A stretch of 64,000 bases of DNA, taken from Amoebidium appalachense (Eukaryota > Ichthyosporea). The first letter of the stretch is position 1; each line of letters begins with the position of its first letter. The position numbers and the translations under genes were made by a program. The DNA is taken from positions 2,728,001 through 2,792,000 of the forward strand of contig CAVNZM010000007.1 in assembly GCA_963693365.1 (NCBI GenBank). The letters are read 5' to 3'. Positions 1 to 31,786 of this stretch are shown piece by piece. The notes below the pieces were generated by a model. It was not told the origin of the DNA. It was given only the letters and a program-made list of their open reading frames with translations, and did not search any database.

Positions 1-284
1 CATGCGAAAGTGTGTTGGCCAGTATACTAAATACATGTCCCTCGGGAATGTTTCCTGCAGCCACCTTCAACTAAACGGTCACCAATCTCTTCACTTGTCA
101 CCAAATCCAGAACCCACAGTACCCGTAGGTGGCCAACAGAAAGACGGGTGGGAGGTTGTGGGTGGGTGGGAGGGGGGGGCGGCGGGGGGGGGGGGGAAGA
201 TATCAGAACGAAAAACAAGTAAAGGCTGAGCAGTAACGATGAAAATTCACAACCAAACAACAACAAAAAAAAAGATCCATCCCA

Positions 285-328
<44 letters not shown>

Positions 329-434
329 AAAAAAAGGTAAAAAAAAAAAAAAGAGAAAAAAAAAAAAGAAAGAAAGAAAAGAAAAGAAAAAAAGGGAAAA
401 CGAAAGAAAAAGAACAGGAGGCAGGCTAATCCCC
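1..434. other. Region downstream of ARFRP1, no gene seen
   Basis: This stretch lies past the ARFRP1 stop codon on that gene's strand. It holds poly-G near 172-196, poly-C near 287-318 followed by poly-A, and a GAAA-rich tract near 340-415. Open frames here are low-complexity products of those runs. I see no convincing exon and no clear polyadenylation signal. Confidence 0.5.
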
Positions 435-8478
<8,044 letters not shown>

Positions 8479-11400
8479 TTTCCTTGCCTATCCCCAGCCC
8501 TGGCACGGCGGTGCTGTATTTCTGAGCACCATGAACGAACGTGCCGCCACCAACTGCTTTGCTTGGAATTACGTTTTGTTTCAGTGAATTTATGATGATT
8601 TCCCTTGGATTTTCTCCAATTCAAAGACGGAGGAAAGGCCAAATGACTTGCTGATGCGGTACTAAATCGAGCTGAAAATTTCGATGGACAAAGCGAAAAA
8701 GGTGCCCTGTGAAGGTGAGTTGTTTCAAGTGCTCAATCTTACGCATCCATGCGTCGAAAGAAGAAAGGCCTGACTTAGAAATGGACGCAGGCTTCTTGAA
8801 TTCAACGGTTACGCCTGCGCCACTAATTTGCCTGTACAAGTGGCCTTCCGAACATATGGCATGTACGTTTTGAAGAAACTTGAAAGCGATTACAGTCCTT
8901 GCTTGAATTCCTTCACTTGGAGTTTTCAGTCGTCAATTCACCGATTTCAGATCCCTAACTAATTGATTTTGGCGGCCCAAAAGTGGGGCCTAGCCATTCT
9001 ATGCAGGTCATAGCCCAAATCCGTTCTTACACGATAAAGTCTAAACTATGAATAGGAAACAGGCTTGTATAGAAAATGAAGCGACACACACTGCTTATAT
9101 AAGCAACATAGGGTGTCCGGCGCGTTTTTGGAGCTCAAAACAGGCAAAAACACATGTTTTACTACATGCGATTGACTCCCGCCGCCAGTCAGTCAGACGT
9201 AAGGCCCTAGCCGGAGGCGGTTTTGGCTGGTTTTAGCTGATTTTGACGTTGAAGAAGGCGTCGGACACAGCAGACCGCCTACATTAACTTTGCGCGTCTT
9301 TTATTTCCTACAACTTTACTTAGAGGGTGAAAACCTCATTTCTAAGTGAAATCGAACATAAACTCGCTTTGAGAGGCTGTAGACTAGTATTTGGCCCTGG
9401 CTAATTAGGCCCCACTTTTTGCCCAAAAGTGAGAATGGTGAATTGCCCAAGGCAGTCACTTTTAAAGTTTTGTGAGCTAAAAATAGACATTTTATGTAAG
9501 CCAATCATATTTCTCTTTGTTGTTCTTAATTAGGCAAAAACGCAAAGCTTCTCACGGCCAGCCAGTGCAGCCCAGGGTTGGGCTGGGGTTCGCCAGCTTA
9601 ACCGTATCGCCCTTTGGCCAATCGCAACGGACAATTTCTTAATCGTAACGGGCTGACGGGTGGGTTCTTGGGGAGCTGCAAGCCCGCCTAAAACGCCCCT
9701 CCAGTCGCAAAACCCAACATACGTGTTTTAACAAATTTAGTACCGCAAGATTACAAGCCCTGGAAACTTATCGGGGCTCGATATTGCACATGAGAAGCGC
9801 TGTAGATATGTTCTTGGGGGGGAATGTGCTGTTCTTAAACAGAAATATTGAAAAAATAGGGAAGATTACATATTCAAGCGTCTATAATGCTACACACCTG
9901 ATACGAAAGCTGTTACGAGGGTACCCTGACCTTATTCGTATCGGCGGTTCTCGTTAATCGTAATTACGACGATTTTTTTCGTAATCCCTACCCTGGTGCA
10001 GCCACCCGGCCGCTCAGATCTATATTAGACTTGTTCCTATTTTGTAACGAGTCAAGCTAGTCCAGCTACTGTAGATGGCAGGGTCTGATACTGTACTCAT
10101 GTATTTAATTGATTGTTTTATTACAGTATTCCATTCCATAGACGCACAGCAAGGAAAGGCAAGCCGGTCAAAGCGCAGCAGCCCAGCGTACCGTACGGTT
10201 TCGCCGGACATATATGGCTCCCTATGTGCTAGCAGCCCGGCTTCGGATCACTTACGCGGCAGGTCAAAGCGTGCCTGGCATAGCCTACATCAAGGCGCGG
10301 ACAACTACGCATTCCCTCGTGTTACCGACGTGTCAAACTTAACCCACCAAACCCTCTTTCCTCGAAGCCTACTGCCACTTCCGGTCTTCGCCACGTGTGC
10401 CGTCCGTTCCAGACCGTTCGACCAAATAATTCCAATTTTGGGAAGGATCTAGATGAGATCTTTCATAAATTGACATTTGCGACTTTTTTGTCAACATGTG
10501 GGCCTATTTGATTGGCAAAATTCAACTCGATATCTGATTGGCTTAAAGGAGGAGTTTTCATTGGCCAAGATCTTGAATAGATCTGAGCCTCTTCCCAACG
10601 TGGCCACACCACGAACAAAGAGATAGGCTACCATGTGAATTTGCTCAACCCACAGTGCAAAAGCTGGTGTAACTCAATTGCACTGCCTATATAAAATGAT
10701 GAAATAATACAAATGAAATAAATAGATGGTCCTACTTTTTTTTTATTGTTTTATGAAGACTATGATTTCGTCTTCCGAAGTTGTGCATTTATAACATATG
10801 CATATTTATGTTGCACATGGCACCAATTTGAAGGCATGTGCTGTGGCCTCTAGTGGGCTGTTTCTGTAGTTTCCGCCACAACACCCAAATATAACACGCT
10901 TGCAATCACGTGAATGTGACTTGCATCCCACCCCCAGCAGTTTTCCACTAACCAGAAACAGAGGCTGGTTAACGTTGCATGCACGATCGCGAGACCTAGT
11001 GTGCAGTAGTGTACACTACTAGGTAACAACCAATTTTATTTCGGCCTGTGCGACGGCGACAACGATTTCTTCCATCGAGAGTGGCCATGGGGCAGAACTC
11101 GCACCGTTGAATTCTGCATAATTTTGTGTTTATATACAAGCATAATACATAGTTATCTCTCAACAACCAATGGATTCTATAGACGTGTATCTATATACTC
11201 CTGTCGATCAGTCGAACACTATTGTGTACACACTGTCTTTCAAAATCATCACGTGCACATGACTGGCTTAATTTGATCACATACACAGTGAGCACTGTCA
11301 CTATCTCTTGGACTGCATATTTTCTTGGGACAGTGCTGAACACTCAGTGAACAGACTATAGCTACAGAATACATATATAGCTTTTAGATTTTTATTTGCA

Positions 11401-12442
11401 TATGGTGATTTGCATCATTACTGTGAGCGAAAAATTAAGATCTTTGAGTACTTTAATTTATAAGAAGTGAATTATATATGCAACCTCCTATGTATGTACA
11501 CTGGGTGTGGTACTACTGTGACTGTGAAGGCCTAGGATAGCCCGTCGTGTCAACAATTGGAAGAAGAACATTATAGTTGTGTTGTGTTGGTTTAAATTCA
11601 CGACTCGGATTCCGAGTTCGGAGGTTTGGAACCCGGGTTGAGGCTCTCCTTATCGTTGTACGTGAGCATGCAGTGGAAAACGTTCTTCAATTCAAGGCTT
11701 TGTACATGGGACACAAACATTGCACATTCACACAGTGAAACGCTGTACTTTGGCGGATACTGGCAGGTAATTGTCGTGAAAGCTTCTCGTTTCTTTTTCT
11801 CTACTTTTCTTTTTTTCACACACACCCGAAATCTGTTGCAATATCTGTGCAAGCCTCCGCGTTGTTCAACTCCACGGCCTATAATATGTAGATTCAAATA
11901 TGAACGGCCTTAGGTGTTAGTAAGGATTCAAAGAATCCTTACCTACGGCCTGCATGGAGTGCTATTGACCAGCAGCTAGCGCTATCATGCGCCAGCGAGG
12001 AGTGGTAGTTTACTAACTAATGTGGAAACTCTACTTTGCTGGCCATCATATTAGCCTATTAAAAACGTTTACGAGTTTACACTGAGACTCTGATTCCTTA
12101 GTGACCATCGCCTGTTGCAAAGCATATGTAAGAGATTACCGAACTGGGTTATGTTTTGGTCGTTCAGCCCTACACGTACAGAGTTCCCAACATTCCAGTA
12201 CATGACTAATGATACATCTATACTAAATGTATCGACAGCAACTTTCGAAATCTATTGTTTACAATCATTTTAAAAACCGTCTATTGTTACGGTTACATAT
12301 ACACAAGATTCAACTGATTGACTGGTCAGTATCCACCCTTTCGACGTCTCGGTGGCTGGCCCAGGACAAACCACATTTCAAAAACGACGGGGAAGAAAAC
12401 CGACAGAAAAAAGAGGAAAACGGCGCAAAGGAAATTTCCAAC
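8479..12442. other. Intergenic region between divergent ARFRP1 and the LysM kinase
   Basis: About 4 kb of moderate-GC, mostly non-repetitive DNA separating two divergently transcribed genes. Promoters of both genes must lie here, but I see no unambiguous core element. Short open frames (for example 8621-8839 minus, 10075-10452 plus, 11626-11913 plus) have no recognisable motifs. An imperfect inverted repeat is listed separately. Confidence 0.6.
8935..9465. repeat. Imperfect inverted repeat, possible degraded foldback/MITE
   Basis: The left arm near 8935-8995 contains CAATTCACC, then CCCAAAAGTGGGGCCTAGCCA. The right arm near 9395-9455 reads, in reverse complement, CAATTCACC, then a CAAAAAGTGGGGCCTA core followed by TTAGCCA. 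The arms are imperfect and enclose about 400 bases with no coding sequence seen. A non-autonomous DNA element is possible. No clear target-site duplication was found by eye. Confidence 0.4.
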
Positions 12443-23170
<10,728 letters not shown>

Positions 23171-23734
23171 TGTTACTATCTCCCCCCCTCCCCCCCTCCC
23201 CCTCTCCCCCCACCCCCGTCCCCCTCCACCCCCCCACCCCCTCCACACACACACCCCTCCCCCTCCCCCTCATCCCCACACTCAAACACCCACCCATCCG
23301 CCCGCCCGCCCATATCTCCCTCCCTTTGCATCACTCCACCCCCTGTTGCCCCCTCACCTCTCCCCATGCCATTTTTTTTTGTTTTTAACAATACGCTTTA
23401 GGGGCCTTAAATGGTGGGCATGCATTTCAAATAGATTCGCAAGAGGATTTGGCTGGTTGGTTGAAATTAAACGTGGAATACTCTTACCATATTGTTGGCA
23501 TTCCAATTGCACATGGTTTAGTTTGCAAATAGTGGTAGAGCCAATCACCTGCATACATTAAAAAGTTAAATGAAGCATAAACCCTTGGTAATTCGCATTT
23601 TATGCGTTTTGGCTTAACATATTTTTTCTTTCATAGATAACATAGGCTACTCCGGTAATTAGGCAAAAAGAACTAGCCTATTGTTAACAAATCCCCTCTC
23701 CCTCCCTCTCCCCCCCCCCCCCCCCCCTCCTCCC

Positions 23735-23766
<32 letters not shown>

Positions 23767-24353
23767 CCCCATCCCCCCCCCCCCCCTCCCCTCGAGCTCC
23801 CCCCCTCCGCCCCTGCCTTTTCCTTTTCCTTTCCCTCGTGTACCCCCCCCCTCTCATCCCTCTGCCCCCCGTAATACAACCCCTTCCCTCCCTCCCCCTT
23901 CCCCCCTCCCCCCTCCCCCTCCCCCCCCGGGCAGTCCTTTCACAGTATACCGACACGAATGCATCTTTGCTAATGGAGAAACGGCAAGCGGCAATCACTG
24001 CCCAGAAGGAGCAAGGGCAGAGCCACACGGCCCAGATGTATACATGTGCACATACTACAACACATGTTATGATTATATTGTTACACCCTTTGAGAGCTAG
24101 TGTTAGCTAAAGTATACTTTTATTCTCGTGTTTCCTAATGCTTGATTTGGGATTTTTGTATTTGATATTTATTCTATGATATTCGGTTCAGGCAGGTTTT
24201 AAGGTTTTGTGCACAAATGTCATGCATGTTGTGTTGCCAGTTCCAGCACGGTGTATTATGTATGCAAATGACTCGCGTCAGCCTGATTTAGCTTCCTACA
24301 TTCTTAGATGCCGGCGTGTTTGTGAATGTGTTTTTGAAAGGCTTTGCTTTTTT

Positions 24354-24387
<34 letters not shown>

Positions 24388-25284
24388 GGTAAGGTGTGCA
24401 AGTTATTTGTCACCCGACTAGTTCATGTATGTACATATCATAGTACGTCACCGGGTGTGTATGCATGTGCGGATGGAACACTCTTGTGGTTCCAATGTGA
24501 GCGCGCACGTCACCCTGTGCTATATCTCGTTGGATATCCGGTGAAGCTATCTAAGCTACTATCTCGACGACGTGCCTATCTATGGCGATTGTACTATTGT
24601 ATTATACATGGCATTCTTTAGTTGGCCCTCTCCGGCAGATCCGATATCGATGCCCTGATCTAAATGAAATGACTATATGAAAAATAGTAATGATGTGCAT
24701 ATAGGTGTGTGTACAAGTGCTACTGTATCTGCATGTGTGTGCGTGTGTGGACGTGTGTCACATCTTGCATTCAGCGGCGCTTGTACGAATTGAAAGTGCG
24801 TACGAGGACTGGCACGTGTGCATCTGAGCTGAGAGAAAACTACTTTCTCACACGTAGCAGAGTCTGCACTTAACACGAGTAGAGTGTATAATCGTTGCAC
24901 ACACACACACACGGAGGTGATCAGTCTCTATACGGGTGCAATATACTACCTACTAAGTGTGTACTTAATCGGGCTGCATGCACTATCACCTAAGTATCAC
25001 ACAAGTGTCCACACAGTGCTCGGAGAGTCTGTTGCAACAGTCAAATATCGTTATAACTCCCAATTTTATTATGTTACATGTGTGGGTTTATATACTCCGC
25101 CGTGATCCAGTCACCAGCCATCCAGAATAACATCCAGGTTGACTACGTAAACCCTAGATCTGGATGGTGCGTTCCTAACCAATCATATGGCAGTTAGATA
25201 TCACAATTCATCCTAGGAATCACACGATCAATCACCTAGCCATCACACGAATACACGCGTACACCGCTGTTGGATGGTTACATT
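23171..25284. other. Intergenic region after the LysM kinase; one possible orphan exon
   Basis: Contains C-rich low-complexity DNA to about 23935, then mostly unique AT-richer sequence and a poly-G run at 24356-24386. A short stretch at about 23938-24055, after an AG acceptor-like site, reads QYTDTNASLLMEKRQAAITA in one frame, which looks protein-like. It could be an unassigned 3' exon or chance, and nothing flanking it could be joined. Confidence 0.4.
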
Positions 25285-25290
25285 TTTTTC

Positions 25291-25678
25291 TTCTTTTGAC
25301 TGGATTTATTCGACGGAAAGATATGCAAGTATGCACGGCATACCGAGAAGACAATAAAAACTTCACGAGTTATCCAGTAACAAGTGCATACTGAGATACC
25401 TGAACACTGTGTGAAAATCATATAAATGCTCAATGTGACGGACGACCAACAGAATTCAACAAAAAGGCTAGTTCACATTGCTTTTTCTTTTGACTGGATT
25501 TATTCAACGGAAAGATATGCAAGTATGCACGGCATACGGAGAAGACAATAAAAACTTCACGAGTTATCCAGTAACAAGTGCATACTGAGATACCTGAACA
25601 CTGTGTGAAAATCATATAAATACTCAATGTGACGACCAACAAAATTCAACAAAAAGTCTAAAGTGTTCACATTGCCAG
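25291..25678 (-). repeat. Tandem duplication (194-bp unit) of the LINE 3' end
   Basis: TGACTGGATTTATTCGACGG begins at 25297 and recurs, with one substitution, at 25491. The two units stay highly similar through CATATAAAT(G/A)CTCAATGTGACG and on to TTCACATTG. The C-terminal frame of the RT ends in the inner copy. Confidence 0.9.
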
Positions 25679-26981
25679 CTAGTGTAGCAGATACCCGGAG
25701 GGAAAGAGGTAAAACGCGACATAAAAATTCACACCTATCAACATGCTTGCGATTAAAAAGGTCAGCACAAAAGTGGCACCAGCGGCGATGAAAACAAGAA
25801 TTACAGCGCCACTGCACAACTTCCCAGGCAATATCAACATCAGAGCACCATACAGACTTATCTACTAGGGTGGTATCCATACGTACAGCAGGAGAAATGT
25901 ATCCTGCCAAAGCTCCCAAAAAGCGATAATGATCAGTACGGTGTTGCCTAAGGAACATAACACATGCCGACTGAGTTTTACCTTTGATTTCTCTATCAGA
26001 ACGAGAAAGAAACTTATACTGCGTATGGTAATAACGCGAAAAGGCAGAAAAAACAGGAAGAGAAAAGAAAGAGGGAGTGAGATAGCGAGAGGAAGAATCA
26101 GGTGGAAAGAGGGTAGGCTGAGGACATTCAGAAGTAGCGTTGGTGAATCGGGGGGGAAGAGGGATGGAGGGAGGGGGGGGAAAGAAAGCATAAAGAGGGT
26201 GACCATCAGGTAGCCTAACTAAATGAAAACAAAAACGAAGAGACAATTCCTCCATACGACAAACAGCAGACGACAATCCAAACATACTGATTAAGGGAGG
26301 CACAAACCGAGTACGAAACAAAGTGCGTAGTGCAGTACCCTGAAAATCGTCGAACTCGTTCAGCGCCATTGCCGCCTCGCGAGGTGGGGCGCAGGCCAAT
26401 AGCGGAAGTCCATATTCGAAAGTCGGCCGTAGAAAAGTTTTATAGTAGAGAAGAAGGTTCGCAGGATGGATCACAGACTCCTGTTGAAACATATTTGACA
26501 CGATGTGAAGCTTACCCTTCGCACGAGCGATCCGTGCCGTGAGGAGCTTGCGGAAATCAATACCCCGTGCAGTAAAAGGAATACCCAAATAGTCATAGGT
26601 GCTCTGAACAGGAATAGGAAGGCCGGCCAATCGAAAGGAAGTGTTCTTCGAAAAAGTAGCACACTTTGCAATTCCGACTGTCATGAGATTCTCGGTGCAC
26701 CATTGATCCACCTGACGAAGCGTCTGGTGCATGACATCTTCGGTTAAGGAACAAAGAACAATATCGTCCGCAAAAACTTCAAAAAAGTAGCACACTTTGC
26801 AATTCCGACTGTCATGAGATTCTCGGTGCACCATTGATCCACCTGACGAAGCATCTGGTGCATGACATCTTCGGTTAAGGAACAAAGAACAATATTTCGA
26901 AAAAGTAGCACACTTTGCAATTCCGATTGTCATGAGATTCTCGGTGCACCATTGATCCACCTGACGAAGCATCTGGTGCAT
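25557..26981 (-). pseudogene. Reverse transcriptase C-terminal fragment
   Basis: An open frame of 474 codons, of which the first 70 or so come from tandem copies rather than the ancestral protein. The genuine part contains FADDIVLC, the RT active-site loop, then a thumb-like region (NTSFRLAGLPIPVQSTYDYL, GIPFTARGIDFRKLL) and a Cys/His cluster near the C-terminus (CNSCF, RRWCHFC, HVDRC) resembling the zf-RVT type zinc site. The endonuclease and the N-terminal RT motifs are absent. It is therefore a dead 5'-truncated copy even though the frame is open. Confidence 0.8.
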
Positions 26982-27012
26982 GACATCTTCGGTTAAGGAA
27001 CAAAGAACAATA
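26651..27012 (-). repeat. Three tandem copies of an RT segment at the truncated 5' end
   Basis: The segment beginning AAAAAGTAGCACACTTTGC occurs at 26651, 26782 and 26898, each copy running to GGAACAAAGAACAATAT. Only the copy nearest the body is followed by the FADD codons. The others are stacked upstream in shifted frames. Confidence 0.9.
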
Positions 27013-27447
27013 TAGTAAATATATCACAGACACGAATAATATGGTGATATTGGGGTTGTATATTCCAACATGAGGTTGCACATTTTTGCATGAATGTATG
27101 TAAAAAAGTGGACGAATTCGACTGCTTGTGCTTAGTTAGTTAGAAATGTGTGCGTATGTGTGTCCGTGTTTGGTGAGTTTTTGCATGTCATTATGCTTGC
27201 CACAGGTGTATTCGGAATATTTGGTTTTTGAAAGTTTTCGGTCAAAGAAGAACAGTGGACTATGTGGCCCTGTGCGGTGTCTGAGCACATTATGACTATG
27301 CGGAAACAGCAGGAAAGCCGCTGATTCGAGAGGGGGGGGGGGGGGAGGGGGGGGGGGGGGGGGGGGGTTCTGGATGAACCCCCTCCCCCAACACACACAC
27401 ACACCGTGTGACACACACACACCGAAACACACACACACACACTGTAA

Positions 27448-27487
<40 letters not shown>

Positions 27488-29371
27488 GCACACACTCACA
27501 CACACACATACACACACACACACACTGGCACATGTGCACACACGCACGCGCGCGCGCGCACGCGAGCGCACGCACGCACGCACGCACACACACACGCGCA
27601 TGTGTGCGTGCGTGCGTGCGTGCGTGTGTGTGTGTGCGCGTGTGTATGTCTGTGTTTTTTCAAGTCCCCGGGCACTCCAAGACTTCCCGGCCACGGGGCA
27701 AAATCTATTGACCCGACTTTGAAGCGGCCAAAGTCGCGACTTTGGGGGAAAAAAAAAAAAAGAAAGAAAAAAAAAAAAAAAAGGGATACCCGTTATAATT
27801 TTTAACCGGACAGGGTTTCGTCTGAACGGTTGTTATTTCCAGTTTCGCAGAGGGGTGCTACCCACCCAACCGACGGCGGTATGGAGTAAATTTAGACGTT
27901 GAAAAAGGTCAAAACAAACACAATGAAGCTTAAGGAACAGCACGAAACGCCGAAGGGCATATGCATCGGCCAGCGCGGCGCGGCTGTCGGTGTGAGATAA
28001 ATGGCATGCAAGTCATGCACAGAAACTGCCGTAAGTACATTAAAGATTCCAGTTGGTGCTTTATGAACCAATAATGCTGGACTAAAGATTGGAATGACCA
28101 ATGACTAACAGTTCTAACACTTTTGCCTTTATAGGCTACTTTGGTTTCATGTATGATTGGCTAGTTCAAAGAGTTACTTTGATCTAAGAAAAAGATCCTT
28201 CGTCCGTCTAGACGACACTTCACAAACAACAGAAGCTGAGAGGGAGTACAAAGCTGGACTAAAAGATACCAAATATATGTAGCCGCAATGTAGCTTCTGC
28301 AATTTATTTCTGATAAATAATTATTGAAAGAGTTGCTAAAGGGCTGTTTCAAACGCTTTACGGAGCACAGCCAGGCCAAACGATAGTATGCGCGCGTACC
28401 GTCCTGGTCAAATGACACCAGGGATATGGCGCTGTTCTATTGGTTTAATGTCAGTGGTTGTGAGGTGCGCAAATACGTTACTGCATCACGGTGATGCTGT
28501 GGAAGCGTTGCTGTTGGCCGCAAGAAGCAGCAGTATGTTGTATTATGCCCGTGTAATAACGTCTACAAAATTGTTTTATCAAATGCAGTAAGTGTTTAGT
28601 ATTATTTGTTTAAGATATTCAACATTAGAGCAGCCTTGCTTTGAGCCTGCCGGCCAAAAGCTATGGCAAGCTATCTCGGCGAATCACACCAAACGGTCAG
28701 ATCTGGGTCATTAGCCTATTAGGCGTGTCAAAAGCAGCTCCAACTCGTGCAAGCGCAGTTCTTGACCATGTCTTCAAAATTGCTATTAAGTATAACTTAA
28801 ATAAATAATAGTCTACATAAATTGGGCTTACATGTGCATTAAAGCACAATATAAGTGTTGTTTATCAGGCGCCTTCAGAAGTTCTCCTTCAAGCGAGGAA
28901 TTTCGCAGGGTCCAATTCACCAATCAGCGTCCAGATTCCTTTCACTCACTAAATTCGCTGTGAAACGACTGGCCCACACGTCATCGCTCGTTTGATAGTC
29001 CATTACACTCCCCCCCAACACCCATAACTATCACTTTCGTGTCGTAACACAACCCATTTTCTCGCTGCGTGTGTTTAGCTCGTTACTGCTTCTTTACTTC
29101 TTTTGTTTCATAACCTTTTTCTCTTGGCAGCTTGCGAAGTTCTGAGAGAAAGTGCAGCGATGACGGTAGTGGTATAGAATTGAGAGGTTGTTTTGTTTCG
29201 GTGGTTTCATATCTGCGTTGAATGTTGAAGCCCTCCTCTCGAAGTGTTCTTTCGACGTAGCTCTTGTCGACACACGTTCTCGTTACTTCTTAACTTTCAG
29301 GCTGAGAAGTTGACGAATTTGCTTGACGAGCAAGCAGAAGAAGTGCCGACGTTGTACATTTCTTCTGCACA
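27013..29371. other. Intergenic region before the armadillo gene
   Basis: Contains poly-G at 27331-27367, a (CA)n/(CG)n/(GT)n compound array at about 27391-27650, and an A-rich run near 27750-27782. Unique AT-rich DNA follows. The last 450 bases are the probable promoter and 5' leader of the armadillo gene. No other gene is supported. Confidence 0.5.
28920..28926 (+). promoter_or_regulatory. CCAAT box upstream of the armadillo gene
   Basis: CCAATCAG lies about 450 bases upstream of the start codon, a plausible NF-Y site. No TATA element was found downstream of it. The assignment rests on motif and position only. Confidence 0.3.
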
Positions 29372-30963
29372 ATGAGTGAAGGGAGAACAGGTCTTGGTCA
29401 TTCTCACCTGGGTAGCGGTGGGCGCAACAGCGGGGCACAATCACAGTCACTTAGAAGACGCTTGAGCAAGTTGAGAATGTGGGGGTTCAGGGCAAACGGA
29501 ACAAGCACGAGTGCTGGTAGCTCTAGCTCTAGCAACCTAATTGGTGCTGGAAAGACTGAAAGGTCAAGGAGGCAGGCCATGGAGATCTTAGTCTTGCACA
29601 TGTCGTCATGGAGGGAGAGATCCACGCACGAGCTTCATGCTCTCCTCCTGCAGCTTCGGTCCTACACGGAAAACGGTGGGTTTCAGGACATTTTTCCTGG
29701 TTTGTTACCTTATTTGGAGAGGTATCCAGAAGGATGGAGAGGGAGGAATGGGGGTTCGGGGTGGTTGGGCGTTTTTCTGGATCTAAACTTCGCAACATGG
29801 TGTCTGTTTCAGTATAGATCTATCACGCACATGTCAAACCTCCAAAGTTTGGGGCTGTTGTGAAAACCTAGTGTTCCAAAAAGGGCAGAACGCACCATCG
29901 AAGTTACTTAAAAGCAGCCGGGGGCTGCTAACACCTCTTGGTTCTTCTCCACTTGGCCATTTTTCTTACTTCTTGATTCTGATTTCGGTTTTCCTTAACA
30001 GACGACATGGAGAGCCAATATTGTCGAATGGCTGCCTTCTCCATCGTCCCAAAACTCGCCGAGATCTTGGCTGGGTACAGCGGGTCAACAGAACCCGTTG
30101 CCATCCACGTCTTGAGCGAAAGTTTAGCATGCCTACGCTTTGTCACCAAGGGTGAAGGTGAGGATCCTTGTTTTTCGCTCAGCCTTTTTTGTAGTTCGGA
30201 TCCCTAAGTTTTGTAGTAAGTAGTCGATGTTTCTTTTCCTGTTGTGTTGCCAGGCATTCACATACCGAACACAGCACACATTGCTGGTGGCTGCTGCTTG
30301 AAGTGAATGTCGCACGCAGAAGCTCAAAACTCTGTCATTTGGCACAAACTTCCAGTATAGAGCAACGAATGGCTCAGGGTTGGTCTTTGCAATAGGGGTT
30401 TCTCATTTGTCTATGCAGGCACCAACATCAGCTCGGCAACCAACTGCGGAGTGCTCCTTCTCTGCCGCGACATCATGCGCATGTATGGGTCACACGCAGA
30501 AATTCAGAGATATTGCTGCATGGTCTTCCGTTCCTTGACCTTCAACCGAGGTAAGCACTTTAAAGCATGCCTTTATAATAAGAATATGCACCAGGTTGCA
30601 TGTCTTGCCTTCTGAACTACTGTAAACTCCCTTTATAAATTTATAAAACGCAAAGAGAACGAATCAACTACAGCGACTTACCAGAATGTGCTTTCCTTGG
30701 ATAGTTTAAGCTTAATAATTATCGTGTTTCGGCAATACCTTTGTTTGTATTTGTCTAACAGGTATGCCCCTTGCAGCGGACAACCAGCGCTACGTAGTGC
30801 AGGTCGGTGTGGTGCCTCTAATTCTTGCTGCCATGCGCCGCTTCCACGCCGACCCCACAGTCCAGTCTGCCGCCCTCATGTCCATCCAGAACATCACCTG
30901 GCTAGTAGGTACGTGGCAATTATCCGGGCTTAGTCCATATATATACTCAGTGGCTCTCCTTTT

Positions 30964-30998
<35 letters not shown>

Positions 30999-31753
30999 TT
31001 CCCCCTACCCCTCTCTGGCGGTGGCATGCCACCCCGTAGTATCAGGGAAAGATTCTATCCTTTAAGGAAGAATCTGGACATGTAAACATAACCACTGCTA
31101 CGATTTTAAAACAGATTCTTGGCCCGTAGACTTTGGGTACTGATCGATTTTTATTTTTTTTCCTGCCACAGAGGACAACAGGACGACGGTAGAGCGGGAG
31201 TCAGGCATCCAACAGATCCTCGAGGCTATGGTGGCCCACAAGGAAAACGTAGAGGTCCAGAAGTGGGCCTGCGGCGCTCTGCAAAACCTTGCTTGTTGTG
31301 GTATGTATAACCCCCCTCCTCCTCCCCCCTCCCCCCCCCCCCCTCTTGCTTATGGCATGCACGTGTGCTTGGTTTGCCACTTTTCAGTTATGCAAATGGG
31401 CGTGTCTTGCACAGCTACACTGGGAGAGAGGGGGGAGGGGGAGGGGGGGAGGTGGGTTGAAATGTGAATTACTTAATCTACATCATGCAAGTCTGGGACA
31501 CATAGAACTTGGGTAGCTCGAATGTGTAGTCTAACCCCGTTGGTGTATGTCTACGCAGTGTACTGCACCATGCGGCTACTGGAGATCGGTGCCCTTCACA
31601 TCGTGCTCGGCGCCATGGCCAACCATCCGTTCGACCCAACCGTCCAGAACTACGGCCTTGGTGTTCTCAGAAACATTTCTTATCTGAGTATGCAACCCCT
31701 CCCCCTCCCCCCCCCCCCCCCCCCCCCCCTTTCTCTCCCCCCCCCCCCCCCCC

Positions 31754-31786
<33 letters not shown>

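Larger units (their letters stand above)
25285..27012 (-). mobile_element. 5'-truncated non-LTR (LINE-like) retrotransposon
   Basis: The minus strand carries the C-terminal part of a reverse-transcriptase ORF followed by a 3' untranslated region and an A-rich end (AAAAGAAGAAAAAAATG). The element starts inside the RT domain, just before the FADD catalytic motif, so most of the coding region is missing, as is common for LINE insertions. Both ends carry tandem duplications. No target-site duplication was identified by eye. Confidence 0.8.

Noticed and set aside
8621-8839. 72-codon minus frame just upstream of ARFRP1
   Set aside because: Looks slightly protein-like but the ARFRP1 start codon is well supported at 8478 and nothing connects.
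10075-10452. 125-codon plus-strand frame in the first intergenic region
   Set aside because: No recognisable motif, no splice context, and ordinary length for chance.
11626-11913. 95-codon frame upstream of the LysM kinase
   Set aside because: No motif or signal, ends by chance, and could not be joined to exon 1 of the kinase.
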